DNA from: an uncultured Hyphomicrobium sp.
GTDB lineage: Bacteria; Pseudomonadota; Alphaproteobacteria; Rhizobiales; Hyphomicrobiaceae
Assembly: GCA_934555825.1 (NCBI GenBank)
Contig: CAKTFJ010000005.1
Span: 62,001-126,000 of the forward strand
Reading direction: 5' to 3'
Length of the DNA stretch: 64,000 nucleotides
Shown here: positions 17,140-25,206 of the stretch, in pieces
How positions within the stretch are numbered: the stretch's first letter is position 1
How the letters are laid out: each line of letters opens with the position of its first letter
Notes under the pieces: model-generated
What the model was told of the DNA's origin: nothing
The model's input: the letters and a program-made list of their open reading frames with translations, nothing else
Databases searched by the model: none
Translations under genes and position numbers: made by a program

Positions 17140-18516
17140 TCAGGCCAGGACGGGGAACGAGACCGAGACCTTGAGGCCCGGTTTGTTGTCGCCGAGGGCG
17201 ACGGATGCGCCGTGGAGGTCTGCGATGGCGCGCACGAGGCTGAGGCCCAGTCCGTGCCCCGGGGTCGAGCGTTCCCGCTCAAGACGATAGAAGCGGCGGA
17301 AGACGTTGTCGTGCTCTGCCGCTGGGATGCCGGGGCCGTCGTCAGCCACGACAACGACGGCGCCGCGCGACGTGACGGAGAGGCCAAGTGTAATGGTCGT
17401 GCCGATGGGTGTGTGCTGGAGCGTGTTCTCGATCAGATTGGCAATGAGCTGTAAGAGCAGCTCGTGGTCGCCGCGGATGGTGGCCGTCGGGGCGCCGGTG
17501 ACGTTCCACGCGAGATGATAGCCCGAGTCCTCGATCACGGGGGCGTAGGCTTCGGCGGCGTCGCTCAACGTCGCTTTGAGATCGAGATCGACGAAACGTG
17601 TGCGCCGGTCGCCGGCTTCGAGCTGGCCGATGTTGAGCAGTGCTTCGAAGGTGGCGACGATGCTGTCGACTTCGCTAATGGCGTTTTCGAGGACGTCGCG
17701 GGTTTCGGAATTTGCGGTTTCCGCCTCCGAGGCTGCTTCGAGCTGTTGGCGTAGTCGGGTCATCGGACGCTTGAGGTCGTGGGCGATGTCGGTCGAGGAT
17801 TGATTGGCGCTTTCGACCAGGCGCTTGAGCTGGGTCAGCATGGCATTGATGCGCTGGGCGATCTCGTCGAGATCGTGATGCGCGTTTTTCACCGGCACGC
17901 GCCGATCCAGATCGCCACCCGATACGGCGGAGAGGGTGTTGGCGATGTCGTCGATGCGCCGTTGCGTGCCGCGAGCGAGGTAGATGCCCGATCCGACGCC
18001 GAGCACGGCGGTTGCGAGGAGGCCCCACCCGAGGCTGCGCATCAGGATGCTCCACGCGTGCTCGACCTCGCGGTTGCTCATTCCGACGAGAAGCTGGCCC
18101 TCGGAGACGGGTGCCCAGATGGCGTAGAAGTGACCTTGCGAGCGGCCTTTGCTGGCAAGCTCGGGCAGGTTTCTGCGTTCGAGATCGCGCCAGCCTTCAA
18201 AGTGAGCTTGAGAGCGAACATTGCCGGCAACGACTTTGCCTTCAGCGTCAAGAACGGAGAAAATGCTGTCGGTGTCGCGGACCGAATCCATTTCGTCGTG
18301 GACCACGGTCACCAGCTCTTTGAAGCCATAGCGGCGGTCGATCGCGAGAAGCGCATCGCGTGCGTTGAGGACGCGTGCGCGCACGCCGTCTTCCAGACCG
18401 TCGATGAGGTTCATGATCAGGCTGACGAACAGGGCCGTTACGCATGCCGTGATAATCAGCGTGAAGGTCGCAGCAGAGCGAACCTCGGTGCGACGGAAAA
18501 GATTACGGATTGTCAT
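17140..18516 (-). CDS. Sensor histidine kinase (OmpR-partner type)
   Basis: 458 residues. A membrane helix (about 15-37), a periplasmic sensor region (38-158), a second helix (about 160-181), a HAMP domain (182-235), then HisKA with phosphoacceptor H246 ('STDIAHDLKRPMTRLR') and HATPase_c with 'NLIENTLQHTP', 'DDGPGIP' and 'GHGLGLSLV'. The start overlaps the response regulator's 3' end by 14 bases, so they form a two-gene operon. The signal is unknown; the periplasmic part shows no named domain. No hint of target genes apart from the regulator's own upstream region. Confidence 0.93.
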   Translation of the reverse strand: MTIRNLFRRTEVRSAATFTLIITACVTALFVSLIMNLIDGLEDGVRARVLNARDALLAIDRRYGFKELVTVVHDEMDSVRDTDSIFSVLDAEGKVVAGNVRSQAHFEGWRDLERRNLPELASKGRSQGHFYAIWAPVSEGQLLVGMSNREVEHAWSILMRSLGWGLLATAVLGVGSGIYLARGTQRRIDDIANTLSAVSGGDLDRRVPVKNAHHDLDEIAQRINAMLTQLKRLVESANQSSTDIAHDLKRPMTRLRQQLEAASEAETANSETRDVLENAISEVDSIVATFEALLNIGQLEAGDRRTRFVDLDLKATLSDAAEAYAPVIEDSGYHLAWNVTGAPTATIRGDHELLLQLIANLIENTLQHTPIGTTITLGLSVTSRGAVVVVADDGPGIPAAEHDNVFRRFYRLERERSTPGHGLGLSLVRAIADLHGASVALGDNKPGLKVSVSFPVLA

Positions 18517-19180
18517 TGATGGAATAGCCGCTGCCGCGGATCGTGTGGATCAGCGGCTTTGCAAAAGGACGGTCGATTTTGGCCCGCAGGCGCGAGATGT
18601 GCGTTTCGACCACGCTCGTGCGCGGATCGAAGTGGAAGCCCCACACGCGTTCCAGCAGCATAGTGCGTGTGACGACGCGGCCTTTGTTGCGCAGAAGGAC
18701 TTCCAAGAGAACCAGTTCCTTGGGCTTGAGGTCGATACGATCCTTGCCGCGCCGGACTGCGCGCCGCGCTACGTCGAGCTCAAGGTCGCCCGCGCGCAGG
18801 ATGTCGCCCTCGGCCCGCATGGGTGGGCGCCGGCCGAGCGCGTTGACGCGCGCGAGCAGCTCGGCAAACGCGAACGGCTTCACGAGGTAGTCATCTCCGC
18901 CAACGTCGAGGCCTTGCACCCGATCATTGACGCCGCCGAGCGATGTCAGGAAGAGGATCGAGACGCGGCTTCCCGCGCTGCGCAGCGTGCGCGCGAGGGA
19001 GAGCCCATCGAGGCCCGGCAGCATCCGGTCCAGGATGACGATGTCGTAGTTTTCGCGGATGGCGAGCGCCAGCCCGTCCTTGCCATCGGACACCACGTCG
19101 ATGGTGTGGCCGGCCTGGACGAGACCTTTCGCGACGTACTGCGCTGTGTCTTTGTCGTCCTCGACAATGAGCACCCGCAT
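18503..19180 (-). CDS. OmpR/PhoB-family response regulator
   Basis: 225 residues. The receiver domain has D8/D9, phosphoacceptor D51 ('IVILDRMLPGLDG'), T79 and K101 ('YLVKPF'). The C-terminal winged-helix DNA-binding domain (about 130-222) contains 'LKPKELVLLEVLLRNKGRVV' and 'VVETHISRLRAKID'. It is the cognate regulator of the overlapping histidine kinase gene. A 7-bp inverted repeat 48-68 bases upstream is a candidate binding site. Confidence 0.95.
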   Translation of the reverse strand: MRVLIVEDDKDTAQYVAKGLVQAGHTIDVVSDGKDGLALAIRENYDIVILDRMLPGLDGLSLARTLRSAGSRVSILFLTSLGGVNDRVQGLDVGGDDYLVKPFAFAELLARVNALGRRPPMRAEGDILRAGDLELDVARRAVRRGKDRIDLKPKELVLLEVLLRNKGRVVTRTMLLERVWGFHFDPRTSVVETHISRLRAKIDRPFAKPLIHTIRGSGYSINDNP

Positions 19181-19522
19181 GATTTTGAGCTCCCTTGCGG
19201 CCTCCCGTGGGTCAGTGGGGGCGGCTCTTTGGTGTCTATATCACCAAATCCGAGCCTCCCAAGCTTGCCCGGAAGGCACGAAGGAGCCCGAACGCTTTTC
19301 GGCGTTCGGGCTCCGGGGCACCCAGCAAGGGACGGGGCCCAATGGGCAGCATCGAGGGGGACCATTGTTCAGGAGCTGGCTGTGTGCCCCCAAGGAGGAG
19401 GCGCACATCTCAGAGACTGCCCACTCCTGAGATTAGGGAGGCAAGGTTACCCCCTCATGTCCGGGACCTTACAATTGCGGTAAAGTCGGAGTTCTCCCCC
19501 TCTGGTCGGTCAGACGATATGG
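19181..19522. promoter_or_regulatory. Intergenic region with two inverted repeats upstream of the response regulator
   Basis: 342 bases without a credible gene. TTTGGTG-N7-CACCAAA (19228-19248) is a perfect 7-bp inverted repeat 48-68 bases before the regulator start. It could be an operator or part of the leader. A second, 12-bp perfect stem, GAGCCCGAACGC / GCGTTCGGGCTC (19284-19295 and 19302-19313), lacks a T-run on either strand. It could end the transcript of the upstream minus-strand gene (19523-20032) or form an mRNA structure. The rest shows nothing I can assign. Confidence 0.5.
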
Positions 19523-20032
19523 TCACGGCGCGCTCGGTGCGTCTGCCTCTGCCTCCGACGGCGAAAGCTCTCCCGATGCTTCCGCGAAGCGCGAAATAAC
19601 GAACGCGGCAATGGCGAGCAGGAAAATGAGCGGCAAATTCCTTGCCACGCCGCGTGCGATTCCCGGCGCTGCGGCCGGGGCGACGGACGTCAATATTGCC
19701 ATCATCTCGGGAGGGAGCTGGATGCCGTCGTCCGCGTCCTCTGCTTCATCGGCGGTTTCGGCCGTGTTGGCGGCCGCATCGGTTTCCGCTGCGGGCTCGT
19801 TCTCCTTATTGTTTACGGCCATGGTGATCAGGGCGATGACCGTAAAAAGGACAGCCATGATCGCGTAAGCGGACACGTGTCCGTAAAGCTCGACGAGCTT
19901 GATGGAGAGGGCGGCAGTCGCAAACCCCCCGGCCACGAGAAGGGGCACTGCCACCGTCGCGCGTCCCACGAATTTTGAGATGGCCGAGTCGATCGAACGC
20001 TCGGCCCGCTTGAAAAGCCCCTGGAACAGCAT
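19523..20032 (-). CDS. Membrane protein, holin-superfamily-like
   Basis: 169 residues. Two membrane helices near the N-terminus (about 26-46 and 53-73) are followed by an acidic Ala/Glu/Asp stretch (76-102) and a third helix (about 132-147). The layout recalls the small 'phage holin family' membrane proteins often found beside DUF883 genes in soil bacteria, but no diagnostic motif is visible. The next gene upstream (20086-20358) encodes a DUF883 protein, 53 bases away on the same strand, so the two probably form an envelope-stress operon. Function unknown. Confidence 0.7.
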   Translation of the reverse strand: MLFQGLFKRAERSIDSAISKFVGRATVAVPLLVAGGFATAALSIKLVELYGHVSAYAIMAVLFTVIALITMAVNNKENEPAAETDAAANTAETADEAEDADDGIQLPPEMMAILTSVAPAAAPGIARGVARNLPLIFLLAIAAFVISRFAEASGELSPSEAEADAPSAP

Positions 20033-20085
20033 CGGCGGTCAGTTCTCCCCTCCCGATCTCAGACGAAGCGGCGAGGATGCGCGCG

Positions 20086-20358
20086 TCACGATTTCCAAAG
20101 CGCGCCGATGACGAAACCGAGGCCTGCCGCGACAGCGAGGGTCGTGAGCGGCTGGTCCTTGACCGACTTGTCGACGGCGCTTTTGAAGTTCTGCGCGACT
20201 TCCTGAACCTGCTCCGAAGCCTCGCGGCCCTGGTCTGCGACGTTGCGCGCAACGCGCTGAATTTCCTCGCTGGTGCGCTCGGCGAAGTCGGTGGCCTTAT
20301 CCGCCAGGTCGTCGGCCGTCTTGCCGCCGCGCGTGGTGGTCGATGAGGTGTTTGTCAT
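20086..20358 (-). CDS. DUF883 (ElaB/YqjD/YgaM-like) tail-anchored protein
   Basis: 90 residues: a hydrophilic helix rich in Glu/Gln/Ala/Asp (10-65) with heptad character, then 'KDQPLTTLAVAAGLGFVIGALW', the hallmark C-terminal Gly-rich membrane anchor of the ElaB/YqjD family. Family members sit in the inner membrane and bind ribosomes in stationary phase in E. coli. An AGGAG lies 11 bases before the ATG. It shares strand and spacing with the membrane protein gene downstream. Confidence 0.88.
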   Translation of the reverse strand: MTNTSSTTTRGGKTADDLADKATDFAERTSEEIQRVARNVADQGREASEQVQEVAQNFKSAVDKSVKDQPLTTLAVAAGLGFVIGALWKS

Positions 20359-20436
20359 GGGAAACGCAGCTCCTATTCCTGTACCCGAGGCGCTGTCCGG
20401 CCCCGGCTCAGTAAACGCGGACGACTGAACTTGGTT

Positions 20437-21546
20437 TCACTCGGGAAGCTCAGGACCTTCGTCCGGAAACAGGTGACGGAAGGTGACGATCGTCGTCATC
20501 AGGATGGGCACGGCTACGAAGGCACCGATGGGCCCCCACATCCAAGCCCAGAAGCCGATGGCGAGGAAGACGGCGAAGGGGTTCAGCGTCATGCGGCGCC
20601 CCAACAGCATCGGCGTGAAGAACTGGCCTTCGAGTGCGGTGATGGTGAGGTAGGCGGCCGGGGCAATGAGCGCTTCGCCGATGGTTGGAAACGTGAAGAG
20701 GCCGATCAGGAAGAGGACGGCGGTGGTGATGGCTGGGCCGATGTAGGGGATATAATTGAGCACCGCGGCCAACACGCCCCAGAGCAGCGGGTTCGGCAGG
20801 CCGACGGCATAGGCGAGCAGGGCCGTGATGCAACCCAGTGCGGTGTTGATGAGTGTGAACGTGCCGAAATAGACCGTCGTTTTGTGCTCGATGTCGGAGA
20901 GGATCTTGAGTGCCGTCAGTCGCGCTTCTCTGCTCGGAAAAACGAGCACCGACCGCGTTTTGATCTCCTTCTGATAGATCATGTAGAAGATGAGCGCTCC
21001 GAGGAAGAGGATGCCTTGGGTGACGGCGGGTGTGAGCACCGAGACGATGCCATGCACGATGTTGGTGTTTTCCTCGACCCTTAGGCCGGTGCCGCCCTGG
21101 CCGCCCGTGGCCTGGTTCAGAGCGCCCATCACTTCCTCGAGAAAGTCGAGTGGGCCCGACATGGCAGCCAGCCTCTGGCGGATGAGATCGCCCAGTTCGG
21201 TGGCGCGGCCGAGCCAATAGGTGATCGGTAGCGAGAGCAGGGTGGCGATTGCGAGCAGAACGGCGACGAACGCAAGCGTCACGAAGATCACAGACGGAAC
21301 ACGGGGCAGGCCCTGGCGCTCGAACCATGCGACGAGAGGGAGCAGGATGTTGGCCACGACCCACGCGAGGATCACCGGCACCGCGACGTCGCGCATGAGA
21401 TAGAGCGCGGCGAGCACGGCGAGTGCGAACAGGCCCGTGACCGATACATGCGCCACAAGCGCCCAGTTTTGGGCAGTGGACGCCGTGGGTGTGGGCGTTC
21501 CAGCGTTTCTCGGTGTGGCTTCTGGCGGCACCTCCGGGATTGCCAT
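20437..21546 (-). CDS. AI-2E family transporter (TqsA/PerM-type permease)
   Basis: 369 residues with about eight hydrophobic segments in the arrangement of the UPF0118/AI-2E exporter family: a pair of helices at 30-75, a long polar insert, then helices from about 170 to 350, including 'LLWGVLAAVLNYIPYIGPAI' with the characteristic 'NYIPYIGP' motif. Members export autoinducer-2 or act as Na+/H+ antiporters, so the substrate here is open. The ATG at 21546 has GGGAGTG upstream. Confidence 0.92.
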   Translation of the reverse strand: MAIPEVPPEATPRNAGTPTPTASTAQNWALVAHVSVTGLFALAVLAALYLMRDVAVPVILAWVVANILLPLVAWFERQGLPRVPSVIFVTLAFVAVLLAIATLLSLPITYWLGRATELGDLIRQRLAAMSGPLDFLEEVMGALNQATGGQGGTGLRVEENTNIVHGIVSVLTPAVTQGILFLGALIFYMIYQKEIKTRSVLVFPSREARLTALKILSDIEHKTTVYFGTFTLINTALGCITALLAYAVGLPNPLLWGVLAAVLNYIPYIGPAITTAVLFLIGLFTFPTIGEALIAPAAYLTITALEGQFFTPMLLGRRMTLNPFAVFLAIGFWAWMWGPIGAFVAVPILMTTIVTFRHLFPDEGPELPE

Positions 21547-21609
21547 GGCGTGTCACTCCCACTTTTTATCGTCGTTGTTGGAGGCGCTCTTAGCCTCGTA
21601 TTTATTGGC

Positions 21610-23193
21610 TCATGCGCTCGGAGGCTTGCCCGTCGTGTTCTTTTTGAATGCGCCCGCAAGAGCACGCCCCGCGCCGCTCGCCTGCGACCAGAGGGAGCCC
21701 CAAGTCCATTTGTCCTTGAGTTCGTGCAGAACCCTCAGCAGTTGGGCGCGCGTTGCTTCGGGAAGCGCGTTCGCGATGTGCTGCCAGAGGCGTTCCACGT
21801 TATAGGGTGCCGCGTCGAGTAAGCTCACCGCGACGGCCTCGTCCGGGCCGAAGCCGAGATCGCCTGCGGCAGAGGCTACGGCCGCCCTGATGCTGCGGGC
21901 TTTTTCTCGCTGATCGTCTGCTTCGTAAGGCGGGGTCCATTCGTTGAAGGGACGGAGGCGGTCGATGTGGGTCGCGACGAGGATGATCGGTGGCCGGCGT
22001 CTGTTGAGGCGGGCGGCGAAGTGGCGGCGCAGCGCGTCGAGCGCCGTTCTATCAACCTCGCGGTCGGCGCGGTTGGCGGCCGCGACCCACAACACGAGAT
22101 CGCAGTCTGCGGCCTTCTCGATCAATGCTTCGATGGCGCGAGGATCGCTACTGATGCCGGGGCTGTCGATGATCATGGCCGCGGGAAACCCCTCCCGCTC
22201 GAGCCGATAGGGCGTGAACTTGGCGGTGGCGGGGAGAGTGTCGGTTGCCGCCTGGGCTTCACGGGCGAGCGCATTGACGAGGCTCGATTTGCCCGCCCCG
22301 GTTTGGCCGGCGACGAGGATGCGGAGCGGTTCTGCCCGAACCTGACTGAGCGCGGCTTCATCGGCCGCCGTTTCGTCCGATACGTAGCTCGTCAGCGCGC
22401 CAGAGGTGACCCGCAGCCGTCCGCCGTAAAGGTCGATGGCGGCGCGGCCGATTTCCGTGATGTAGGCTTCGGTCAGACGGCGCGCGATAGCATCCCGCCC
22501 CCACTGCATCATGGCCTTGGAAAGCTGTTCGCGCGCCTCGTTGGCGACCGCCGTTGCGGGATTGATCATGCGGATGACACGCCAGACGTCGTAGGCTTGC
22601 CCGGCGACGTCGAGCGCACCGCGCCAACGATAAAGGGCAAGAGCCTGCGCGACGGTGAGGCGATCTCCAAAGGGGACGCGTTCGAGCGTGAGCATCCTGA
22701 GGCGGCGGCTTACGCGCTCGATGATTGCGAGCGCCTCGGGCATGGTGAACTGCCAGAGCGGGTCTTTGCGGTCGGGATGGATGCGGTGAGCGACGACCTC
22801 GATCGTATCCTGTCCGAGCTTCAGAAGAAGCTCGGGGCTGGTGATCGTTGCAGGATCGGTCTTCTTCGCGAGGCGTGTCACGTCTGTCCAGGCCAGCTCT
22901 TCGGCCGGCGACCAGTGAAGGCTCGGCGTCTCTGCCGGATCCGGTGTGTGTGCCTCTGTCGTTGGGATCTCTACGGGATCTGCGGGGGGGAGCAGCCAGC
23001 GCTGGGTGAAGTAGACCAACGCGACGGCGGCAAGAGCGAAGCCGGTCCAATGAAGGAGATAACCGTTCTGCCACAGCCAGATGCTGCCGAGCGGGATGAG
23101 CGAAAGTGCGGGCACGAGAAGGCCGATGCTCAGCAGGATCAGAGATGCTGTGCGCCTCGCAGAGCCTTTGCGCGCCGTTTTGCTTTGTTTCAT
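21610..23193 (-). CDS. Membrane-anchored GTPase, second of a pair
   Basis: 527 residues. Two N-terminal membrane helices (about 15-40 and 45-68), a helical cytoplasmic region (90-285), then a G domain: P-loop 'GQTGAGKSS' (296-304), 'DSPG' switch motif near 344, and 'THID' near 403 in the place of NKxD. The last 40 residues are basic. It resembles the YfjP/YeeP/YcjX-like dynamin-related or ribosome-binding GTPases. The start overlaps the stop of the upstream GTPase gene by four bases. The presence of two different G proteins, one anchored at each end, suggests a membrane-remodelling or stress complex; this is inferred. Confidence 0.8.
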   Translation of the reverse strand: MKQSKTARKGSARRTASLILLSIGLLVPALSLIPLGSIWLWQNGYLLHWTGFALAAVALVYFTQRWLLPPADPVEIPTTEAHTPDPAETPSLHWSPAEELAWTDVTRLAKKTDPATITSPELLLKLGQDTIEVVAHRIHPDRKDPLWQFTMPEALAIIERVSRRLRMLTLERVPFGDRLTVAQALALYRWRGALDVAGQAYDVWRVIRMINPATAVANEAREQLSKAMMQWGRDAIARRLTEAYITEIGRAAIDLYGGRLRVTSGALTSYVSDETAADEAALSQVRAEPLRILVAGQTGAGKSSLVNALAREAQAATDTLPATAKFTPYRLEREGFPAAMIIDSPGISSDPRAIEALIEKAADCDLVLWVAAANRADREVDRTALDALRRHFAARLNRRRPPIILVATHIDRLRPFNEWTPPYEADDQREKARSIRAAVASAAGDLGFGPDEAVAVSLLDAAPYNVERLWQHIANALPEATRAQLLRVLHELKDKWTWGSLWSQASGAGRALAGAFKKNTTGKPPSA

Positions 23194-24470
23194 CGGCGCT
23201 CTCCGCCGTCGTTGCGCGACAGTCTTTGTTCTTTGGCGATGCGGAAGGCTTCACGCAGAGACTGACGATAGGTTTCGGCGATGTCGCGGCTGTCCGTGAG
23301 GCCGAGCCGGCGTCCGTGAAGATAGCGGATCGCGGCACGGCCGAGCGCATACGTGACCGCAAAGCTTGCGGCGGCCGATGCTGCGGCACCGGCGGTTTGT
23401 CCGTAGACCGGAATGAATTTGGCGAGCTGACGCAGGCCGATGCTGGCCGCGACCTTGGTGAGCGTGCCTGCGCCGAGAGCCGCGCTCAGCTCCGCGTATG
23501 CGCGCCGGTCCCAGGAGATGCCGTAAAGCGTGCCGAGGCGGGTCAGCATGCGTGCCTGGACCGTGGTTGCGGCAATGGTTCCAGCCACGGGAAACGGGAC
23601 GAGATCACCGCCCGCTGCGGCCATGGCGTGGCCCATGACGATGGGATCTGCGGCGCGCGCCTTGGGGTCGGCGGCGAAGCCCGGCATGGCTTGCAACGCG
23701 GCGAGCATCCCGTGCGGGGCGACGGTGGAGAGGGCCTCCGTCAGTGCGTCGAGCCCGTAGTCGTGCGGGACGAGGCCGTCCTCGGGCTTCGTCAGGTCGA
23801 CGGGAACGAAAAGCAGTGGGCCTTTTCCGGGGAGGCCGTCCAGCAAGGTTCGCTGGTAGGCGAGGGCGCGCATCAGGTCGACGGGAATGCGATCGATTGC
23901 CTCCGGCGGTGCGTGCGGATCGAACGGATATGGCTGCGTATGGCCTTGGCCCGGCGGGTAGGCATCGTGAAGCGTCGTTTGCGCGACGACAATTGGCCAA
24001 TCCGGATGGCGCGTGCGGACACGATGGAGCGCATCGCGCACGGCCGTCTGATCCGGATCGGTCGCGCGCATGGTTGCGACGATGAGGTGGGCTGCAGCTT
24101 CGCTGATCGCGAGGTCGTCTTCGGGATCGTACGCCACTTCGCCGAGACCACGCGTATCGAGGAAGCGGAGTACCGGCGTATCGTCAGGGAAGGCATAGAG
24201 GCGAGCGGTGCGTGTGCAGGGGCGAAAGCCGTCGCCGATGTCGGCGTCACTCGCCTGGGTGATGGCGCGGATGATCGACGTCTTGCCGCTTTGGACCTTC
24301 CCAAGCAACCAAACGACGGGCGCCTGCAACTCCGTATGCTGCCCGCTTTCGCCATTTCCGGCAGCGTGGGCACGCTCGTCCGTGCGATTGGAGTTGGTGC
24401 CAGGCCACGGTTTAGAGGTCCCGGACAGGCTCGGCAGCACGCCGCTTAGCGCCGCAGCCCATCTCGCCAT
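23190..24470 (-). CDS. GTPase with C-terminal DUF697-like membrane domain, first of a pair
   Basis: 426 residues. After ~45 disordered residues comes a P-loop with an unusual sequence 'GKVQSGKTS' (57-65), then 'DTRGLGE' near residue 107 as the switch motif and a 'VPVDLTKPEDG' loop. The C-terminal third, including 'VPFPVAGTIAATTVQARML' and 'FIPVYGQTAGAAASAA', matches the DUF697/YcjF hydrophobic domain. RBS GAGGGC lies before ATG 24470. It is translationally coupled to the membrane GTPase that follows. YcjX/YcjF pairs of enterobacteria are the closest known comparison, but here both partners carry a G domain. Confidence 0.82.
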   Translation of the reverse strand: MARWAAALSGVLPSLSGTSKPWPGTNSNRTDERAHAAGNGESGQHTELQAPVVWLLGKVQSGKTSIIRAITQASDADIGDGFRPCTRTARLYAFPDDTPVLRFLDTRGLGEVAYDPEDDLAISEAAAHLIVATMRATDPDQTAVRDALHRVRTRHPDWPIVVAQTTLHDAYPPGQGHTQPYPFDPHAPPEAIDRIPVDLMRALAYQRTLLDGLPGKGPLLFVPVDLTKPEDGLVPHDYGLDALTEALSTVAPHGMLAALQAMPGFAADPKARAADPIVMGHAMAAAGGDLVPFPVAGTIAATTVQARMLTRLGTLYGISWDRRAYAELSAALGAGTLTKVAASIGLRQLAKFIPVYGQTAGAAASAAASFAVTYALGRAAIRYLHGRRLGLTDSRDIAETYRQSLREAFRIAKEQRLSRNDGGERR

Positions 24471-24615
24471 GATGCCCTCATATTCCGTGTGACCCGATCA
24501 GTGACAGGTGAGGTCGATTTCCCCATCACGCAAGACTTAAGTCAACGCCCCGAAGAAGAATGAGTTCCTCTTCGAGGCGCCTGCGTGGTGGGTCGAACAG
24601 GCTGCATGACGCTAA

Positions 24616-25029
24616 TCAGGAGCCTTCTTTCTGCTCCTTGAGATATTGGATGATCTGTTTGCGCGTCTCGGCATCCTCGACGCCGGCGAACGGCGTCATG
24701 GTCGTGTTCGATGCGACGGACTGCGGGTTGGCAATGAATTTGTCGAGCGTGGCCTCGTCCCAGGTGATGCTTGACGTGAGGCCGCCCGAGTAGTTTCCGA
24801 AGCCTTCGACTTGGCCCGCGGGCGATCCGAAGATGTTGTGAAGGCTCGGGCCGAGACGATTGTCGCCCTCGTTCACTGTGTGGCAGGTGCGGCAGTGGTT
24901 GTTGAATTCGATCTGACCTTTGCTGGCGTCGCCGCCAGCGGCCGGTCCTGCGCCTGCTGTTGCCGGGTTTGCCGCTCCTACACTCAGGCAGGACGCACTC
25001 AAGATGAGCGCCAGGGATGCCGTCCGCAT
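24616..25029 (-). CDS. Class I c-type cytochrome
   Basis: 137 residues: signal peptide (1-25), then a mono-haem cytochrome c with 'CRTCHTV' haem attachment near residue 46-50 and the axial Met in 'NTTMTPF'. 'GPSLHNIFG' and the C-terminal 'QIIQYLKEQ' helix are family features. It is a periplasmic electron carrier of the c2/c550 type. A GAGGAGG ribosome binding site supports the ATG. It is a stand-alone gene divergent from the hybrid kinase, so its redox partners are not evident. Confidence 0.92.
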   Translation of the reverse strand: MRTASLALILSASCLSVGAANPATAGAGPAAGGDASKGQIEFNNHCRTCHTVNEGDNRLGPSLHNIFGSPAGQVEGFGNYSGGLTSSITWDEATLDKFIANPQSVASNTTMTPFAGVEDAETRKQIIQYLKEQKEGS

Positions 25030-25206
25030 CGATGTGCCTCCTCGGTTCTTGTTTCTTGCGGTTCGCGAAGTTCAACGCGACGCGCTTAGGAATAGTTCCC
25101 GGGATATTTTTCTGGCGCAGGCGGACGATTTGAGCGCAAACGCTTGGGCTTTGAGAGAAATCCGAGTGCGATCAGGGATAATCTGGCACGTAGCAGAAGC
25201 TTGTGT

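Noticed and set aside
20450..21562. 370-codon minus-strand frame overlapping the AI-2E permease
   Set aside because: It is in another frame on the same strand, extremely His/Arg/Pro-rich, and inconsistent with a membrane protein; the permease frame is clearly the real one.
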